From an uncultured Aquimarina sp. (lineage in GTDB: Bacteria > Bacteroidota > Bacteroidia > Flavobacteriales > Flavobacteriaceae): DNA of 64,000 nucleotides. The notes below the pieces were generated by a model, which saw only the letters and a list, made by a program, of their open reading frames with translations, was not told the origin of the DNA and ran no database searches. Positions 54,520 through 63,332 of this stretch are shown piece after piece; positions within the stretch are counted from its first letter, which is position 1; each line of letters starts with the position of its first letter. Location: the NCBI GenBank assembly GCA_947492105.1, contig CANLMN010000002.1, positions 181,940-245,939 on the forward strand, in the 5' to 3' direction. The translations under genes were made by a program, and so were the position numbers.

Positions 54520-55728
54520 TTAAGAACTCTCCACTAATCGCTTATTGATCCTACTCGATGCCAACAAAGAAGCGATCACGCCCAGCACAAAAATAGTCAA
54601 AAAAACCACCAAAAAACTAACCCCTGTTATCTTCGTCGGGTACGGTAGTGTTGTTGTGATCATTAACAACTGGAAATGTTGTTGTAGTGCAATAATAAGA
54701 AACCCTAAGAGCAATCCGAATACACCGCCCAAAATTGTCATTAACACACCTTGGAGCAGAAAAATACGTCGAATATGCTCCAAAGGAGCTCCAAGATTAT
54801 AAAGCGTTATAATATTTTGTTTTTTATCTATGACCATCATAATGATGGCTCCTACAAGATTAAATAACGCAATAATCAACACCAGGGTAAAAATGAGATA
54901 TACTGCAAGATTCTCGGTGTTAAGCATTTTATAAAGTGTCTCGTTTAACTGCACACTCGTTTTGACACGAATCTGATCTCCAAAAATTTTATATAATCGT
55001 TCTGTGACGACATTTTCATCAGCGCCTGTAGTTAACTGAAGTTCGATATGAGTAACAGTATTCTTGTCTATATTCAATAACTGCCTTGCACAATTCAGTG
55101 TGGTAAAAATGTATTTTTTATCCAAATCTTCGTTGACATTGAAAACACCAACAGGAACAACACTTCTTTGACTAAAAGCCTTGGAGACATCTGTCACCTG
55201 TCCTTTCCCTGGTTTAGGAACAAATAATTTTAACACATTCTGTGTATCCCCCACCCCCATACCTAGTGCATTGCTAACACCAAAACCAGGTACAACATAA
55301 GAATCATTATCATCGAGCCATCTTCCTTGGAAGAGGATACTATCAACAGCTATAATCTTGCTATACGATGCATCGACACCTTTGATAAAAGCACTACTAT
55401 TTTTTTTCTGATACTCCAAAAAGACACGTTCTTCTACGATCTGAGCATACAGTGCTACCTCGGTAAGATTATTGAGTTGTTGTTTCTGTGATTCGGTAAA
55501 CACAAAAGTCTTCCCGCTCGACGGAAAAATCTTGAGATCTGGATCAAAATAGGAAGAGAATTGCAAACTAAAATCCTTGAGCCCAGCAAATCCAGATAAC
55601 ACAATGAATAGTGACATAGCCCCTATCACGATTCCTGCTGCTGCAATACGAGAAATAATCGTAATAGCATTGTTACTACCCTTGGCAAACAAATACCGCT
55701 TAGCGATGTAAAATGAAAAGTTCAGCAT
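54520..55728 (-). CDS. FtsX/LolE-type ABC transporter permease
   Basis: 402 residues with one N-terminal TM (IAAAGIVIGAMSLFIVLSGFAG), a large periplasmic domain (~50-265), and three C-terminal TMs (VYLIFTLVLIIALFNLVGAIIMMV; ILGGVFGLLLGFLIIALQ; VVFLTIFVLGVIASLLASS). Family typically works with an ATPase in lipoprotein release (LolCDE) or MacB-like efflux; no ATPase gene lies nearby, so its partner is elsewhere. The gene is one transcript unit with rbfA upstream on the same strand (95 bases away). Confidence 0.85.
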   Translation of the reverse strand: MLNFSFYIAKRYLFAKGSNNAITIISRIAAAGIVIGAMSLFIVLSGFAGLKDFSLQFSSYFDPDLKIFPSSGKTFVFTESQKQQLNNLTEVALYAQIVEERVFLEYQKKNSSAFIKGVDASYSKIIAVDSILFQGRWLDDNDSYVVPGFGVSNALGMGVGDTQNVLKLFVPKPGKGQVTDVSKAFSQRSVVPVGVFNVNEDLDKKYIFTTLNCARQLLNIDKNTVTHIELQLTTGADENVVTERLYKIFGDQIRVKTSVQLNETLYKMLNTENLAVYLIFTLVLIIALFNLVGAIIMMVIDKKQNIITLYNLGAPLEHIRRIFLLQGVLMTILGGVFGLLLGFLIIALQQHFQLLMITTTLPYPTKITGVSFLVVFLTIFVLGVIASLLASSRINKRLVESS

Positions 55729-55822
55729 TTAATGTTTTAGGATTTCCAATAAATATATAAAAATAAGTTCCTAGTTACATGCTATTAGAACGCTACCACC
55801 TCGGCATTTTGTCAACCGAAAA

Positions 55823-56218
55823 CTATTTTTTCTTTCTTTTTTCTAACAAATCTGGGTTTTGAATAGGATTTTCGTCCCCTTTTATCGATTTTTCGATCGT
55901 TTCTATAAACTCTAATGAATCGTCTATAAAATATTCGACATCTGGCATTTTACGTAATTGATTTTTGGTACGTTGTGCAACCTGATGTTTGATTTGGGAC
56001 TTTACTGCATTGATTTCTTTGAGAATATTCCCTGCCTCTTTGTGCGGAAAAACACTGAGATACACCTTGGATACCGACAGATCTGTAGTCACTCGAACTT
56101 TGGTTACAGATACCAAAATACCAGAAACCCCAGCTTCTCTAAGTGCTAATTGAATCACATCAGCAATATCTCTCTGCAGCACTCCTGCAATTTTCTTTTG
56201 TCTATTGGTTTCTTCCAT
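55823..56218 (-). CDS. rbfA: ribosome-binding factor A
   Basis: 131 residues. KH-like fold: ETNRQKKIAGVLQRDIADVIQLAL, GILVSVTKVRVTTDLSVSKVYLSVFP, and RTKNQLRKMPDVEYFIDDSLEFIE. Binds 16S rRNA during 30S subunit maturation and is needed at low temperature. Charged Lys-rich C-terminus. Upstream gap (56219-56757) separates it from the epimerase gene. Confidence 0.93.
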   Translation of the reverse strand: MEETNRQKKIAGVLQRDIADVIQLALREAGVSGILVSVTKVRVTTDLSVSKVYLSVFPHKEAGNILKEINAVKSQIKHQVAQRTKNQLRKMPDVEYFIDDSLEFIETIEKSIKGDENPIQNPDLLEKRKKK

Positions 56219-56757
56219 ACCTGCAAAAATACGTATTTAATAGCTATCCTTTACACAATATTAGTCTTCAACACACTTTCTATCCTAGAAAACCTATCAC
56301 CTACCAAATGCTCTACAAAGTGGATCTCTTTGCTTCTTTTTTTAATTTATCCTCGCTAAACTACAAAGTCTTCTTGATTTTTGGTTTTTTACCCAAAAAG
56401 AAATAAAATTTGACCAGACAAGGCCTTTTTTTTCGAAATTTACAACAGCGCTATAAACGAGAAATGTAACCAAATGAGGGCTAATTTGATCCATTCTTTA
56501 GAAAAAAGAAATAATCAGGATTAGTTTTATGTCACAAACTCTAGCCTCATCACAAAACCCTAGTACTCAAAACGAATTCAATGTAGTTTCGTTATATTTG
56601 ATTGTAATTTGGGCACATTTTTATTCAGCACCACTTATCAACATAAAGATATGAACCATCCTCGAGCAATACTCCTGAGTACAAGAACGAATTTTGCTTT
56701 TGATTATCCTGTTCTACAAAAAACACCTAAAAAACCACTAATTATAACACACTACCT
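56219..56757. other. 539-bp divergent intergenic
   Basis: Between rbfA and mce, which face away. AT-rich, no repeat copy and no persuasive gene. Small Tyr/Phe-rich open frames on the plus strand (56143-56406) overlap rbfA's 5' region and look accidental. Confidence 0.4.
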
Positions 56758-57183
56758 ATGAAACATCTACAGAAAATAGAGCATATTGGCATTGCTATTC
56801 GAGACCTACAAAAAGGGAATACATTATACTCCAAAATACTAGGAGTACCTGCATACAAAGAGGAAGAAGTTACTAGCGAGCATGTTAAGACTTCTTTCTT
56901 TAAAGTTGGAGAGAGCAAAATAGAATTACTAGCCAGTACACATGAGACGAGTGCCATTGCAAAATTTTTAAAAAAACGAGGAGAAGGCATTCATCATATT
57001 GCCTTTGCTGTGGATCATCTAGAATCAGAAATTAGCCGTCTCAAAGCAGAAGGTTTTACATTTGTATCAGAAACACCAAAACTAGGAGCTGATAATAAAA
57101 GAGTTGCATTTGTACACCCCAAAGATTGCTCTGGAGTCTTAATAGAGTTATGCGAAGAAATTAACGAGTCTGCTCAAAAATAA
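56758..57183 (+). CDS. mce: methylmalonyl-CoA epimerase
   Basis: 141 residues, VOC (glyoxalase/dioxygenase-like) fold in two halves. IEHIGIAIRDLQKGNTLYSKILG, VGESKIELLAST, GIHHIAFAVDHLESEI, and SGVLIELCEE supply the His/Glu metal ligands. Converts (S)- to (R)-methylmalonyl-CoA in propionate metabolism. Flavobacterial copies look just like this. Confidence 0.92.
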   Translation: MKHLQKIEHIGIAIRDLQKGNTLYSKILGVPAYKEEEVTSEHVKTSFFKVGESKIELLASTHETSAIAKFLKKRGEGIHHIAFAVDHLESEISRLKAEGFTFVSETPKLGADNKRVAFVHPKDCSGVLIELCEEINESAQK

Positions 57184-57295
57184 AAATTAGAAATACAATC
57201 CCATCACATTTGACTCATATAAAGCAAATTAAACACACGTAAATTCTGAATTAAATATCTCTAAACAAAAAATATACAGTAAACTCTTTAAAAAA

Positions 57296-57327
57296 TTTGG
57301 CAAATCAAAGACAAATATGTAGATTTG
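57296..57327 (+). promoter_or_regulatory. promoter of the CAT-anticodon tRNA
   Basis: TTTGG (57296-57300), then TAGATTTG (57320-57327), a complete TAnnTTTG -7 element at 20-base spacing from TTG. It lies 14 bases before the tRNA. Confidence 0.75.
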
Positions 57328-57341
57328 CCGACTGAATTACC

Positions 57342-57415
57342 GGTCCTATAGCTCAGTTGGTTAGAGCACCTGACTCATAATCAGGTGGTCCATGGTTCGA
57401 GTCCATGTGGGACCA
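57342..57415 (+). tRNA. tRNA with CAT anticodon (Ile2/lysidine type likely, Met possible)
   Basis: 74 nt. Acceptor GGTCCTA/TGGGACC with a T-G wobble, D-arm AGCTCAGTTGGTTAGAGC, anticodon loop CTCATAA, T-arm CATGGTTCGAGTCCATG, discriminator A. CCA is not encoded. CAT plus C4-G69, C5-G68 and A37-A38 are the features that mark tRNA-Ile2 for TilS, so Ile2 is my reading; elongator tRNA-Met has the same anticodon. A terminator follows at 57427-57461. Confidence 0.9.
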
Positions 57416-57426
57416 CGCTAAAAATC

Positions 57427-57461
57427 AAAGAGTTACATTGTAAAAAATGTAACTCTTTTTT
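57427..57461 (+). terminator. terminator of the CAT-anticodon tRNA
   Basis: AAAGAGTTACATT (57427-57439) and AATGTAACTCTTT (57446-57458): 13-bp perfect stem, 6-base loop, T run behind it. Confidence 0.85.
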
Positions 57462-57624
57462 GGTTTTACAAGGTTTTGAACACATTTTGAACACATTTAG
57501 AGGGCTTTTACAGGCTAAAACAGCACTTTTAGTGTTCAAAAAGACATTTCCTTCAAGATTTCTGTTCCTTTAAAGGTGTAAACGGATCTAAAATATGATA
57601 GATTTTAGAAAAAAGAAGGGATTG

Positions 57625-58287
57625 TTATTTATTCATAAGTCGTTTCCATAAACTTTCCTTGCGTTCCAGTACAATCGTAAACAAACTATCCGCTTGTGAC
57701 CCATGATTCTCGAATCGAATTTCGGCCACTGCCTTTTTTCTACGGAAGAGGTTCCAAGGAGCTTTACCCGGCTTTTTGTAGTAATAGAAAACTTCAAAGT
57801 TATGCCGAACCTTATAATCTGCAATAAGACTATCCAAAGAGGGAACATACATTCCATTGAACTTTAAATCCGGATTATCAATAAGGAATTGCTTTGCAGG
57901 CATGGGTTTGATGATGGAATCAATGGCATAGACCGTATCCCTTCCCTTAGCATTAATACTTCCTGTGGTAGATGCTTTGACAGTTGCGTAACTGATGAGG
58001 TTGCGTTTGATATTTCCCACCTCTTTTTTAAGGAGCGCCTTTAACTCATTATTCAATACCAGTTTTGCATTAGCGGCATCTATTTCTGCAATATCAGCCC
58101 TTGCTCTATTTTTGCCTGCCGCATCCCTCCAGGTTTCAATGTCCTGTTGTTGCACCTCAGAAAGCTGTTTGAAGTCTGCCACCTTTGCCCGTTCCTTTCT
58201 GAAGAAGTGGAACTGTGCCAAAATGACTAAGATTAATACAACAGGAATATAGTTTTTAAGGATAGAGAATAGATTACGCCAAGTCAT
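57625..58287 (-). CDS. single-pass membrane coiled-coil protein (spanin/Rz-like)
   Basis: 220 residues. N-terminal TM (NYIPVVLILVILAQFHFF), then a coiled-coil region (KVADFKQLSEVQQQDIETWRDAAGKNR to ALLKKEVGNIKRNL), and a C-terminal beta region (KGRDTVYAIDSII, HNFEVFYYYKKPGKAPWNLFRRKKAVAEI). Such layouts are typical of phage i-spanin-like genes in Bacteroidota. Function is inferred by analogy only. Next gene upstream on the same strand ends 3 bases away. Confidence 0.5.
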   Translation of the reverse strand: MTWRNLFSILKNYIPVVLILVILAQFHFFRKERAKVADFKQLSEVQQQDIETWRDAAGKNRARADIAEIDAANAKLVLNNELKALLKKEVGNIKRNLISYATVKASTTGSINAKGRDTVYAIDSIIKPMPAKQFLIDNPDLKFNGMYVPSLDSLIADYKVRHNFEVFYYYKKPGKAPWNLFRRKKAVAEIRFENHGSQADSLFTIVLERKESLWKRLMNK

Positions 58288-58290
58288 CGG

Positions 58291-59523
58291 TTAAGAGTTT
58301 AAGAGTTCAAATTCGGGATCGATACCTGCTGACTCAGAAGCGCCATTCAATACTTTTTGGGAATGGATGCCAAACTGAATTCCGGTCACGCCATAGCGGT
58401 TTTTGGTTGTCACGGCATAATTGTTCTTAAAAGAGTCATCTGCTTTGACCACCTCTATGTTAATCCCTGCATCGTATAGCGGAGCAGTACCACCTCTGAT
58501 AGTCTTTTGGGTAGTACGCTGAAATATCACAATAAAGATGGTATTAGGGAACTGCTTGCGGAGCGAATCAAAATCGAGAGAAGACACCCCCACTTTGTTC
58601 CAACTATCGATAATTACGACATCAAATTGCTTTGCTGCATTACGGATGCTATCCATCCCTTCTGGAAGGGTGTCTGCAATAAAAACCTGGGATTGATTTT
58701 GAGGAAGTAGGTAATCTGCTTTCATTCTACGGATGAGATCCGAATTGCGACCAATCTCTAGAGAGAAAATAGCAATGCGATGTCCTAGCATTGCAAAGGC
58801 GTTTGCCAATTGATAGGTAAAACGTGTCTTTCCACTTCCCTGATCCCCTTCTATGGTGATGGCGAGTTCAAAACGTTCTAAGTCTCCAAGGAACTCTCCG
58901 AAAGCTCCGTCGAGTCGAAACGTATTCGGATTGATTTGTTCACTGATACTATCCATCGCTTCAAAAAGATTAGAAGCTTTTGGAACCATAACTGGAGGTA
59001 TATCTGCGATTGCTTCGGAATCAGAAGTAATGGCGCCTAATTCAGAGAATTGTGGATTTATAGCATTATTCATTGAATTTAGCCAATCTTTATTAATCAC
59101 AATAGTTATATCTTCTCCTTCGGTAATGCGATTATATTGTTTGATCAGTTTTTGTTGTATTTCGGCAATATGACTTGCTACAGGAGAAGTTTTTGTAATC
59201 TGTTTATGCGAGATCGCATCCTGAAGCCCTAGTAAATACTGCCCAATGGTTAACTTAGACTGTAAGGTGTTATCCATAGCAACAAATCGCTTCACAAAGG
59301 CTAAATCAGGGCTGTTTGTGCGCTGTCGTTTAGTTATATGGGACAAATGGGTATTAAGTCGTTTTAGGTACAAATCTATAACTTCTTTGATCGCCTGTTC
59401 AGACTCATAATGTGGTCTAGCTTCCAAAAAGAACCTATGTCCTTCCATTAGCAGTGGTGGTAGTTTGTCTAAATCTATATTTTTGATAGATGACTCGTAG
59501 TTGTGATAGAAGATTGCTTTCAT
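58291..59523 (-). CDS. RecA/DnaB-like ATPase of a mobile element
   Basis: 410 residues. Walker A GDQGSGKTRF (about 231-240) and Walker B VVIIDSWNKV, then FIVIFQRTTQKTIRGG resembling the DnaB/RecA sensor region. No Zn finger. The N-terminal half is helical with no clear domain (FYHNYESSIKNIDLDKLPPLLMEGHRFF). Could be a replication or recombination ATPase of the element. Minus strand, immediately upstream of the spanin-like gene. An operator-like array lies at 59579-59613. Confidence 0.75.
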   Translation of the reverse strand: MKAIFYHNYESSIKNIDLDKLPPLLMEGHRFFLEARPHYESEQAIKEVIDLYLKRLNTHLSHITKRQRTNSPDLAFVKRFVAMDNTLQSKLTIGQYLLGLQDAISHKQITKTSPVASHIAEIQQKLIKQYNRITEGEDITIVINKDWLNSMNNAINPQFSELGAITSDSEAIADIPPVMVPKASNLFEAMDSISEQINPNTFRLDGAFGEFLGDLERFELAITIEGDQGSGKTRFTYQLANAFAMLGHRIAIFSLEIGRNSDLIRRMKADYLLPQNQSQVFIADTLPEGMDSIRNAAKQFDVVIIDSWNKVGVSSLDFDSLRKQFPNTIFIVIFQRTTQKTIRGGTAPLYDAGINIEVVKADDSFKNNYAVTTKNRYGVTGIQFGIHSQKVLNGASESAGIDPEFELLNS

Positions 59524-59578
59524 GTTACAAGGCTATCACTCCTTTTCGAATTGTTTTCGGATTGATTCGGGTTGGTTC

Positions 59579-59613
59579 TTGTTACTAAAAAAATATGTAA
59601 CTTTTGGTAACAA
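59579..59613. promoter_or_regulatory. triple GTAAC array between divergent element genes
   Basis: TTGTTAC (59579-59585), GTAAC (59597-59601), and GTAACAA (59607-59613): an inverted pair with an internal repeat, placed between the leftward ATPase gene (starts 59523) and the rightward gene at 59659. Suggests an operator for an element repressor; no repressor gene was identified in the window. Confidence 0.4.
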
Positions 59614-59658
59614 AGATGGTAAGACCACTACTAATCATGCACATTGTATAAAAAAGAT

Positions 59659-59958
59659 ATGAGATCAAATACGATCATAACAGAACTCAACAAGCTATTC
59701 CAAGAGAGTACCATAGACGTGTTAAAATATAATCTGAAAAGTAATAAGTGGTGGAGTGAACAAAAAGTCATTCTTCTTAAAACATATGTCAACTTTTCTG
59801 GAGATATTATCGAAAAAGGTTCAGAGGTTCGTTTACTTTTTAAAATGCAGGAGCAACGCTTTGACTACTTTATGCATCATGGGATGTTTTTTGTTCAAGA
59901 TTACAACATGGTAAAAATTGGCGGAGTATATTGTAAAGACCTTTTAATCCAAAATTAG
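59659..59958 (+). CDS. small hypothetical protein
   Basis: 99 residues from ATG 59659. Mixed helix/strand (MRSNTIITELNKLFQES, VILLKTYVNFSGDIIEKGSEV, YFMHHGMFFVQDYNMVKIGGV). No signal or TM. Not recognised. First rightward gene of the element, after the GTAAC array. Confidence 0.5.
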   Translation: MRSNTIITELNKLFQESTIDVLKYNLKSNKWWSEQKVILLKTYVNFSGDIIEKGSEVRLLFKMQEQRFDYFMHHGMFFVQDYNMVKIGGVYCKDLLIQN

Positions 59959-60104
59959 AAAGTTTCTTTTTTATACCATGTAATAATTCTTAAGTGAATG
60001 TCGCCAATAGTTATGCACGATTATGTAAATGGTTTTTTGGACAATATTCGCCACAGTTCAATAATAATTAATAGCTTTAGCTCGACAAGTAAGTGAGCTA
60101 AAAA

Positions 60105-60680
60105 ATGCATAGTATTACCCAAAAAAGGTTATTTCTAAAAAGAGTATATACCGTAAATGAGAATGATAATTCAATCGATGTCTTTCACAAATCATACGAT
60201 AGACAGGTGCGCTTTACCATAGCGATTAGCGAGATTGGTGATGAAGTACAGCTTGTTAAACAGAATAAGTTAGGAGTATATATATTTTCCACTTTTATAT
60301 TTTTATTAGCAACTGGTTTAATTATATTAACCTTCTTTATTGATGATGAAGCTCCAATCGCTTATAGTATCATTATTGGTATGGGTTATCTACTTGCAGC
60401 GATCATTCTATTTTATCCTTATCAAGATGACGTCCAAATCGTGGGCGGGGAGCAAGTTATAACTTTGTTTAGAAAGAGTCCAACTGAAAGAGAAGTGTCG
60501 GATTTTGTAGCTTATTTACAAGGTTTGGTTCTGAACTATAGAAAAGAGATATTAATAAATAACAATCTGGATGAAGACGTTTTTATGAGTAATATATCTT
60601 GGATGCTTAATATGAATTATTTAACTCCAGAAGAGTACGATCAGGTCAAGCACGAATATGATATTCAAAAATTATTTTAA
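60105..60680 (+). CDS. two-TM membrane protein, tandem paralogue 1
   Basis: 191 residues: a basic N-terminal region (ITQKRLFLKRVYTVNENDNSIDVFHK), two TM helices (~70-90 VYIFSTFIFLLATGLIILTFF; ~98-118 YSIIIGMGYLLAAIILFYPY), then a soluble tail with a VQIVGGEQVITLFRKSPTEREVSDF motif. It is 191 residues like its neighbour and aligns along its length (FKRVYTV/YKRRYTLV, VGGEQVITLFRKSPTEREV/VTGGKTTIIFMRKVPSEKEV). Unknown function. Confidence 0.65.
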   Translation: MHSITQKRLFLKRVYTVNENDNSIDVFHKSYDRQVRFTIAISEIGDEVQLVKQNKLGVYIFSTFIFLLATGLIILTFFIDDEAPIAYSIIIGMGYLLAAIILFYPYQDDVQIVGGEQVITLFRKSPTEREVSDFVAYLQGLVLNYRKEILINNNLDEDVFMSNISWMLNMNYLTPEEYDQVKHEYDIQKLF

Positions 60681-60686
60681 AAATGC

Positions 60687-61262
60687 ATGAGAGTTCTTGA
60701 ACAAAAAAAGTCATATTACAAGCGCCGCTATACCCTTGTTGACGATTCAGACTATGTAAATATTTATTATAAAGACGCCAATAAAATATTGGAATACAAA
60801 GTCCATCTAAATGATATCGGCTCAAACATTGAATATTTAAAGGGAAATACTTTTGGACTGTCAATTGTACGTGGTGTATTTATTTGCATGTCTATTTTCT
60901 CCGCTATGATGTACTATATGGATCCAATTGAGCACCAAGGAGGGTTAGGTACAGCAATTCTTTTCCTTATACTAGGGGTATTATTATTGGCTATACCTAC
61001 AAAGGATGAATTATACGTCACGGGCGGGAAAACTACCATTATTTTCATGCGGAAAGTGCCTAGTGAAAAAGAAGTATTGGACTTTGTACATGAAATAATA
61101 AGGCGTTCTGCGGAAACAAAAAAGAAGTTTCTAATTAATTTTGATCTAACTGAAAATCATTTCAATGAAAATCTATTATGGCTACTAAATGCTGAAATTA
61201 TAAACGAAACTGATGCTGAAATTATAAAGACAAAATACATAAGCCATCGTAGAGAGTATTAG
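60687..61262 (+). CDS. two-TM membrane protein, tandem paralogue 2
   Basis: 191 residues, paralogous to 60105-60680 by order and motifs: YYKRRYTLVDDSDYVNIYYKD, two TM helices, VTGGKTTIIFMRKVPSEKEVLDFVHEII. Six bases separate the genes. The ATG 60687 is preferred over a nearby ATG in another frame. The end overlaps the methyltransferase stop (61259) tail-to-tail by 4 bases. Confidence 0.65.
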   Translation: MRVLEQKKSYYKRRYTLVDDSDYVNIYYKDANKILEYKVHLNDIGSNIEYLKGNTFGLSIVRGVFICMSIFSAMMYYMDPIEHQGGLGTAILFLILGVLLLAIPTKDELYVTGGKTTIIFMRKVPSEKEVLDFVHEIIRRSAETKKKFLINFDLTENHFNENLLWLLNAEIINETDAEIIKTKYISHRREY

Positions 61263-63328
61263 AGTTTTAGCCTTAATTTCATAGCCCTAGCCCTCATAAC
61301 CAAAACCTCCATATTCTCAGAAACCTCACCAAGCCCCTCTGGCATCATTTTCAAAAAATCATAATTGCCAGTAAGCACTTCGGTTTTGGACTTTTTGGTG
61401 TTTTTGGTTACAGAAACACGAGACTCCTTTGACCAGTTTTTCCATTTGTACTTTTTGGTAAAGCGGGTCAGAATAGTAGAAGGATAGCTACTCAAGAGAA
61501 ACTTGCCTTTGATTTTACTCAACATCGTCAAAAGCACCACAAAGTCCTTTTCGGTATAACCATCATAATGCCCCATATCAGAATTAAAATACAGAGGATC
61601 GATATAGAAGAAACTCTCTGGAGTGTCTCGACTTTCGATGACTTTGATGGCATCATTGGATTCTAAATCTACCAAATCCAAACGAGCGCAAATACCCTTG
61701 GTAAACGCCATCTTTTTGTTGAACAGACGTTTTACGGTGCTATTGCTTTTTCGCTCGTAAGCATAGCCACCAAACATACGTGCCGAAAAACTCATATTAG
61801 TCTGTACCCAAAATGCCCATGCCCGATCCAGTGGTTTATGGTCTTTGGCATTGTTTAGAATGTCAGCAGATTCTCTATGTAGTTGCCTGCTATGAGGTGT
61901 TGCCTGAATCTTTTTATTAAGCTTGTTAAACTCCGATTTACACATCTGGTAGAAGTTGACCACTTCGCCATTGAGATCATTTAGCACTTCAACAGGGCTT
62001 GGTGGCTTGGCAAAAAACACTGCTGCACCTCCCACAAAAGGTTCGCAATATAGATTATGGTCTGGAATAAGCGAGACAATCAGCTTAGACATATTTTGCT
62101 TCCCTCCATAATAGGTAATAGGCGTTTTCATATCGGCTTTGTCTAATCCGTCTAATGGTGCATTGACTGTCGTTGTTGCTAAATTCATCGTCTTTTTGTT
62201 TGGATAAAAGGTTTGATACAATGGCATACCAACCGTTTGCACGACAGGAACACTCACAGCATTACCGATCAGCTGATACCGTCTGCTATCACTCAGCTCC
62301 ACTTTTTCGCCATTGATAATGCCGTACTTTGTCCAGTTATCAGGAAATCCCTGTAGACGTTCACATTCTAAAGGTGTCAGTCTGCGAATACTCTCCATAT
62401 CGGTTAATAGATGATCGACGGAGTTATTAGCCGTAAGTGCTCCAAACTTCCCATCATGACGAACCTGGAGCTGTTTTTCTTGAAAGGGCGCATAGTCGAT
62501 TCCTTTCTTATTATTGGCCGCACGGATTTTCTTTGCTTTCTCGGTCCTGGAGGAGCGCATAGGTTTCCATTCTGAAGCGAGATAATTGGCTTTTTTGGAA
62601 CCCGTAATGGTATTGACGTTTTGATCCTTTCGGAATTCGATGTTTTGTTGGGTGTCACGTTTACGCGTGGTAAAAATATACGGAGCATAGGTGCCGTAGT
62701 CGCCTACTTTGGTATCGATTGTGGAAGCAATGTGAGCTTGCGCGATTGTTTTTTGGATCCCCGCTGTAAACGCTTGATAGTTTTTTGGGATAGGAAATAC
62801 TTGGGGTCGGGGTTTTGTTCTAAGAGATCCGACAAGGTAGATGCGCTCTCTATTTTGGGGTAGAATCCAGGAAGTATTAAGCAGTTGCCATTGGATGTCA
62901 TAAAGCCCAAGGTCGGCAAACGCTCGCAGTACGACCTCAAAGTCTTTGCCCTTGTTACTGGAGAAAAGTCCTTTGACGTTTTCAAAGATAAACATACGGG
63001 GTCGCAAAAGTCCGAGGACTCTAATTGCTTCAAAAAAGAGTTTGCTTTTTTTGCCCTTGAGTCCTTTCCTTTTTCCAGCAAGTGAAAGATCCTGGCATGG
63101 TGATCCAAAACAGACGATGTCTGGTCGTTCAAGGCTTGTTTTTTTGATATTTTCGATGGGGCCGACATAAGAGGAATTTTTGAAGTTATACTGATAATTA
63201 CCAATAGCGAACTTGTCAATTTCGCTGAAGTAGTGTTTTTTGAATTTGAAGCCTGTTCTATGAAGACCTAGAGGAAAACCTCCGATCCCGCTGAACAGGT
63301 CGAGTAGTATGAGTTCTTTGGAGTTCAT
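61259..63328 (-). CDS. fused C5-cytosine and N6-adenine DNA methyltransferase
   Basis: 689 residues from ATG 63328 (a GTG at 63349 is possible). N-terminal ~385 residues: complete C5 MTase with motif I DLFSGIGGFPLGL, IV GSPCQDLS (catalytic Cys), VI ENVKGL, VIII QNRERIYLVG, IX RRLTPLECERLQGFPDNW and X QLIGNAVSVP. The C-terminal ~290 residues are a Dam/D12-class adenine MTase (ITYYGGKQNMSKLIV, CEPFVGGAAVFF, YIDPLYFNSDMGHYDGYTE). The DPPY motif reads DPLY (Leu codon 61592-61594), so adenine methylation may be weak or lost. Fusion of both MTase types in one protein is unusual; no restriction enzyme is adjacent. Confidence 0.85.
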   Translation of the reverse strand: MNSKELILLDLFSGIGGFPLGLHRTGFKFKKHYFSEIDKFAIGNYQYNFKNSSYVGPIENIKKTSLERPDIVCFGSPCQDLSLAGKRKGLKGKKSKLFFEAIRVLGLLRPRMFIFENVKGLFSSNKGKDFEVVLRAFADLGLYDIQWQLLNTSWILPQNRERIYLVGSLRTKPRPQVFPIPKNYQAFTAGIQKTIAQAHIASTIDTKVGDYGTYAPYIFTTRKRDTQQNIEFRKDQNVNTITGSKKANYLASEWKPMRSSRTEKAKKIRAANNKKGIDYAPFQEKQLQVRHDGKFGALTANNSVDHLLTDMESIRRLTPLECERLQGFPDNWTKYGIINGEKVELSDSRRYQLIGNAVSVPVVQTVGMPLYQTFYPNKKTMNLATTTVNAPLDGLDKADMKTPITYYGGKQNMSKLIVSLIPDHNLYCEPFVGGAAVFFAKPPSPVEVLNDLNGEVVNFYQMCKSEFNKLNKKIQATPHSRQLHRESADILNNAKDHKPLDRAWAFWVQTNMSFSARMFGGYAYERKSNSTVKRLFNKKMAFTKGICARLDLVDLESNDAIKVIESRDTPESFFYIDPLYFNSDMGHYDGYTEKDFVVLLTMLSKIKGKFLLSSYPSTILTRFTKKYKWKNWSKESRVSVTKNTKKSKTEVLTGNYDFLKMMPEGLGEVSENMEVLVMRARAMKLRLKL

Positions 63329-63332
63329 ACGG

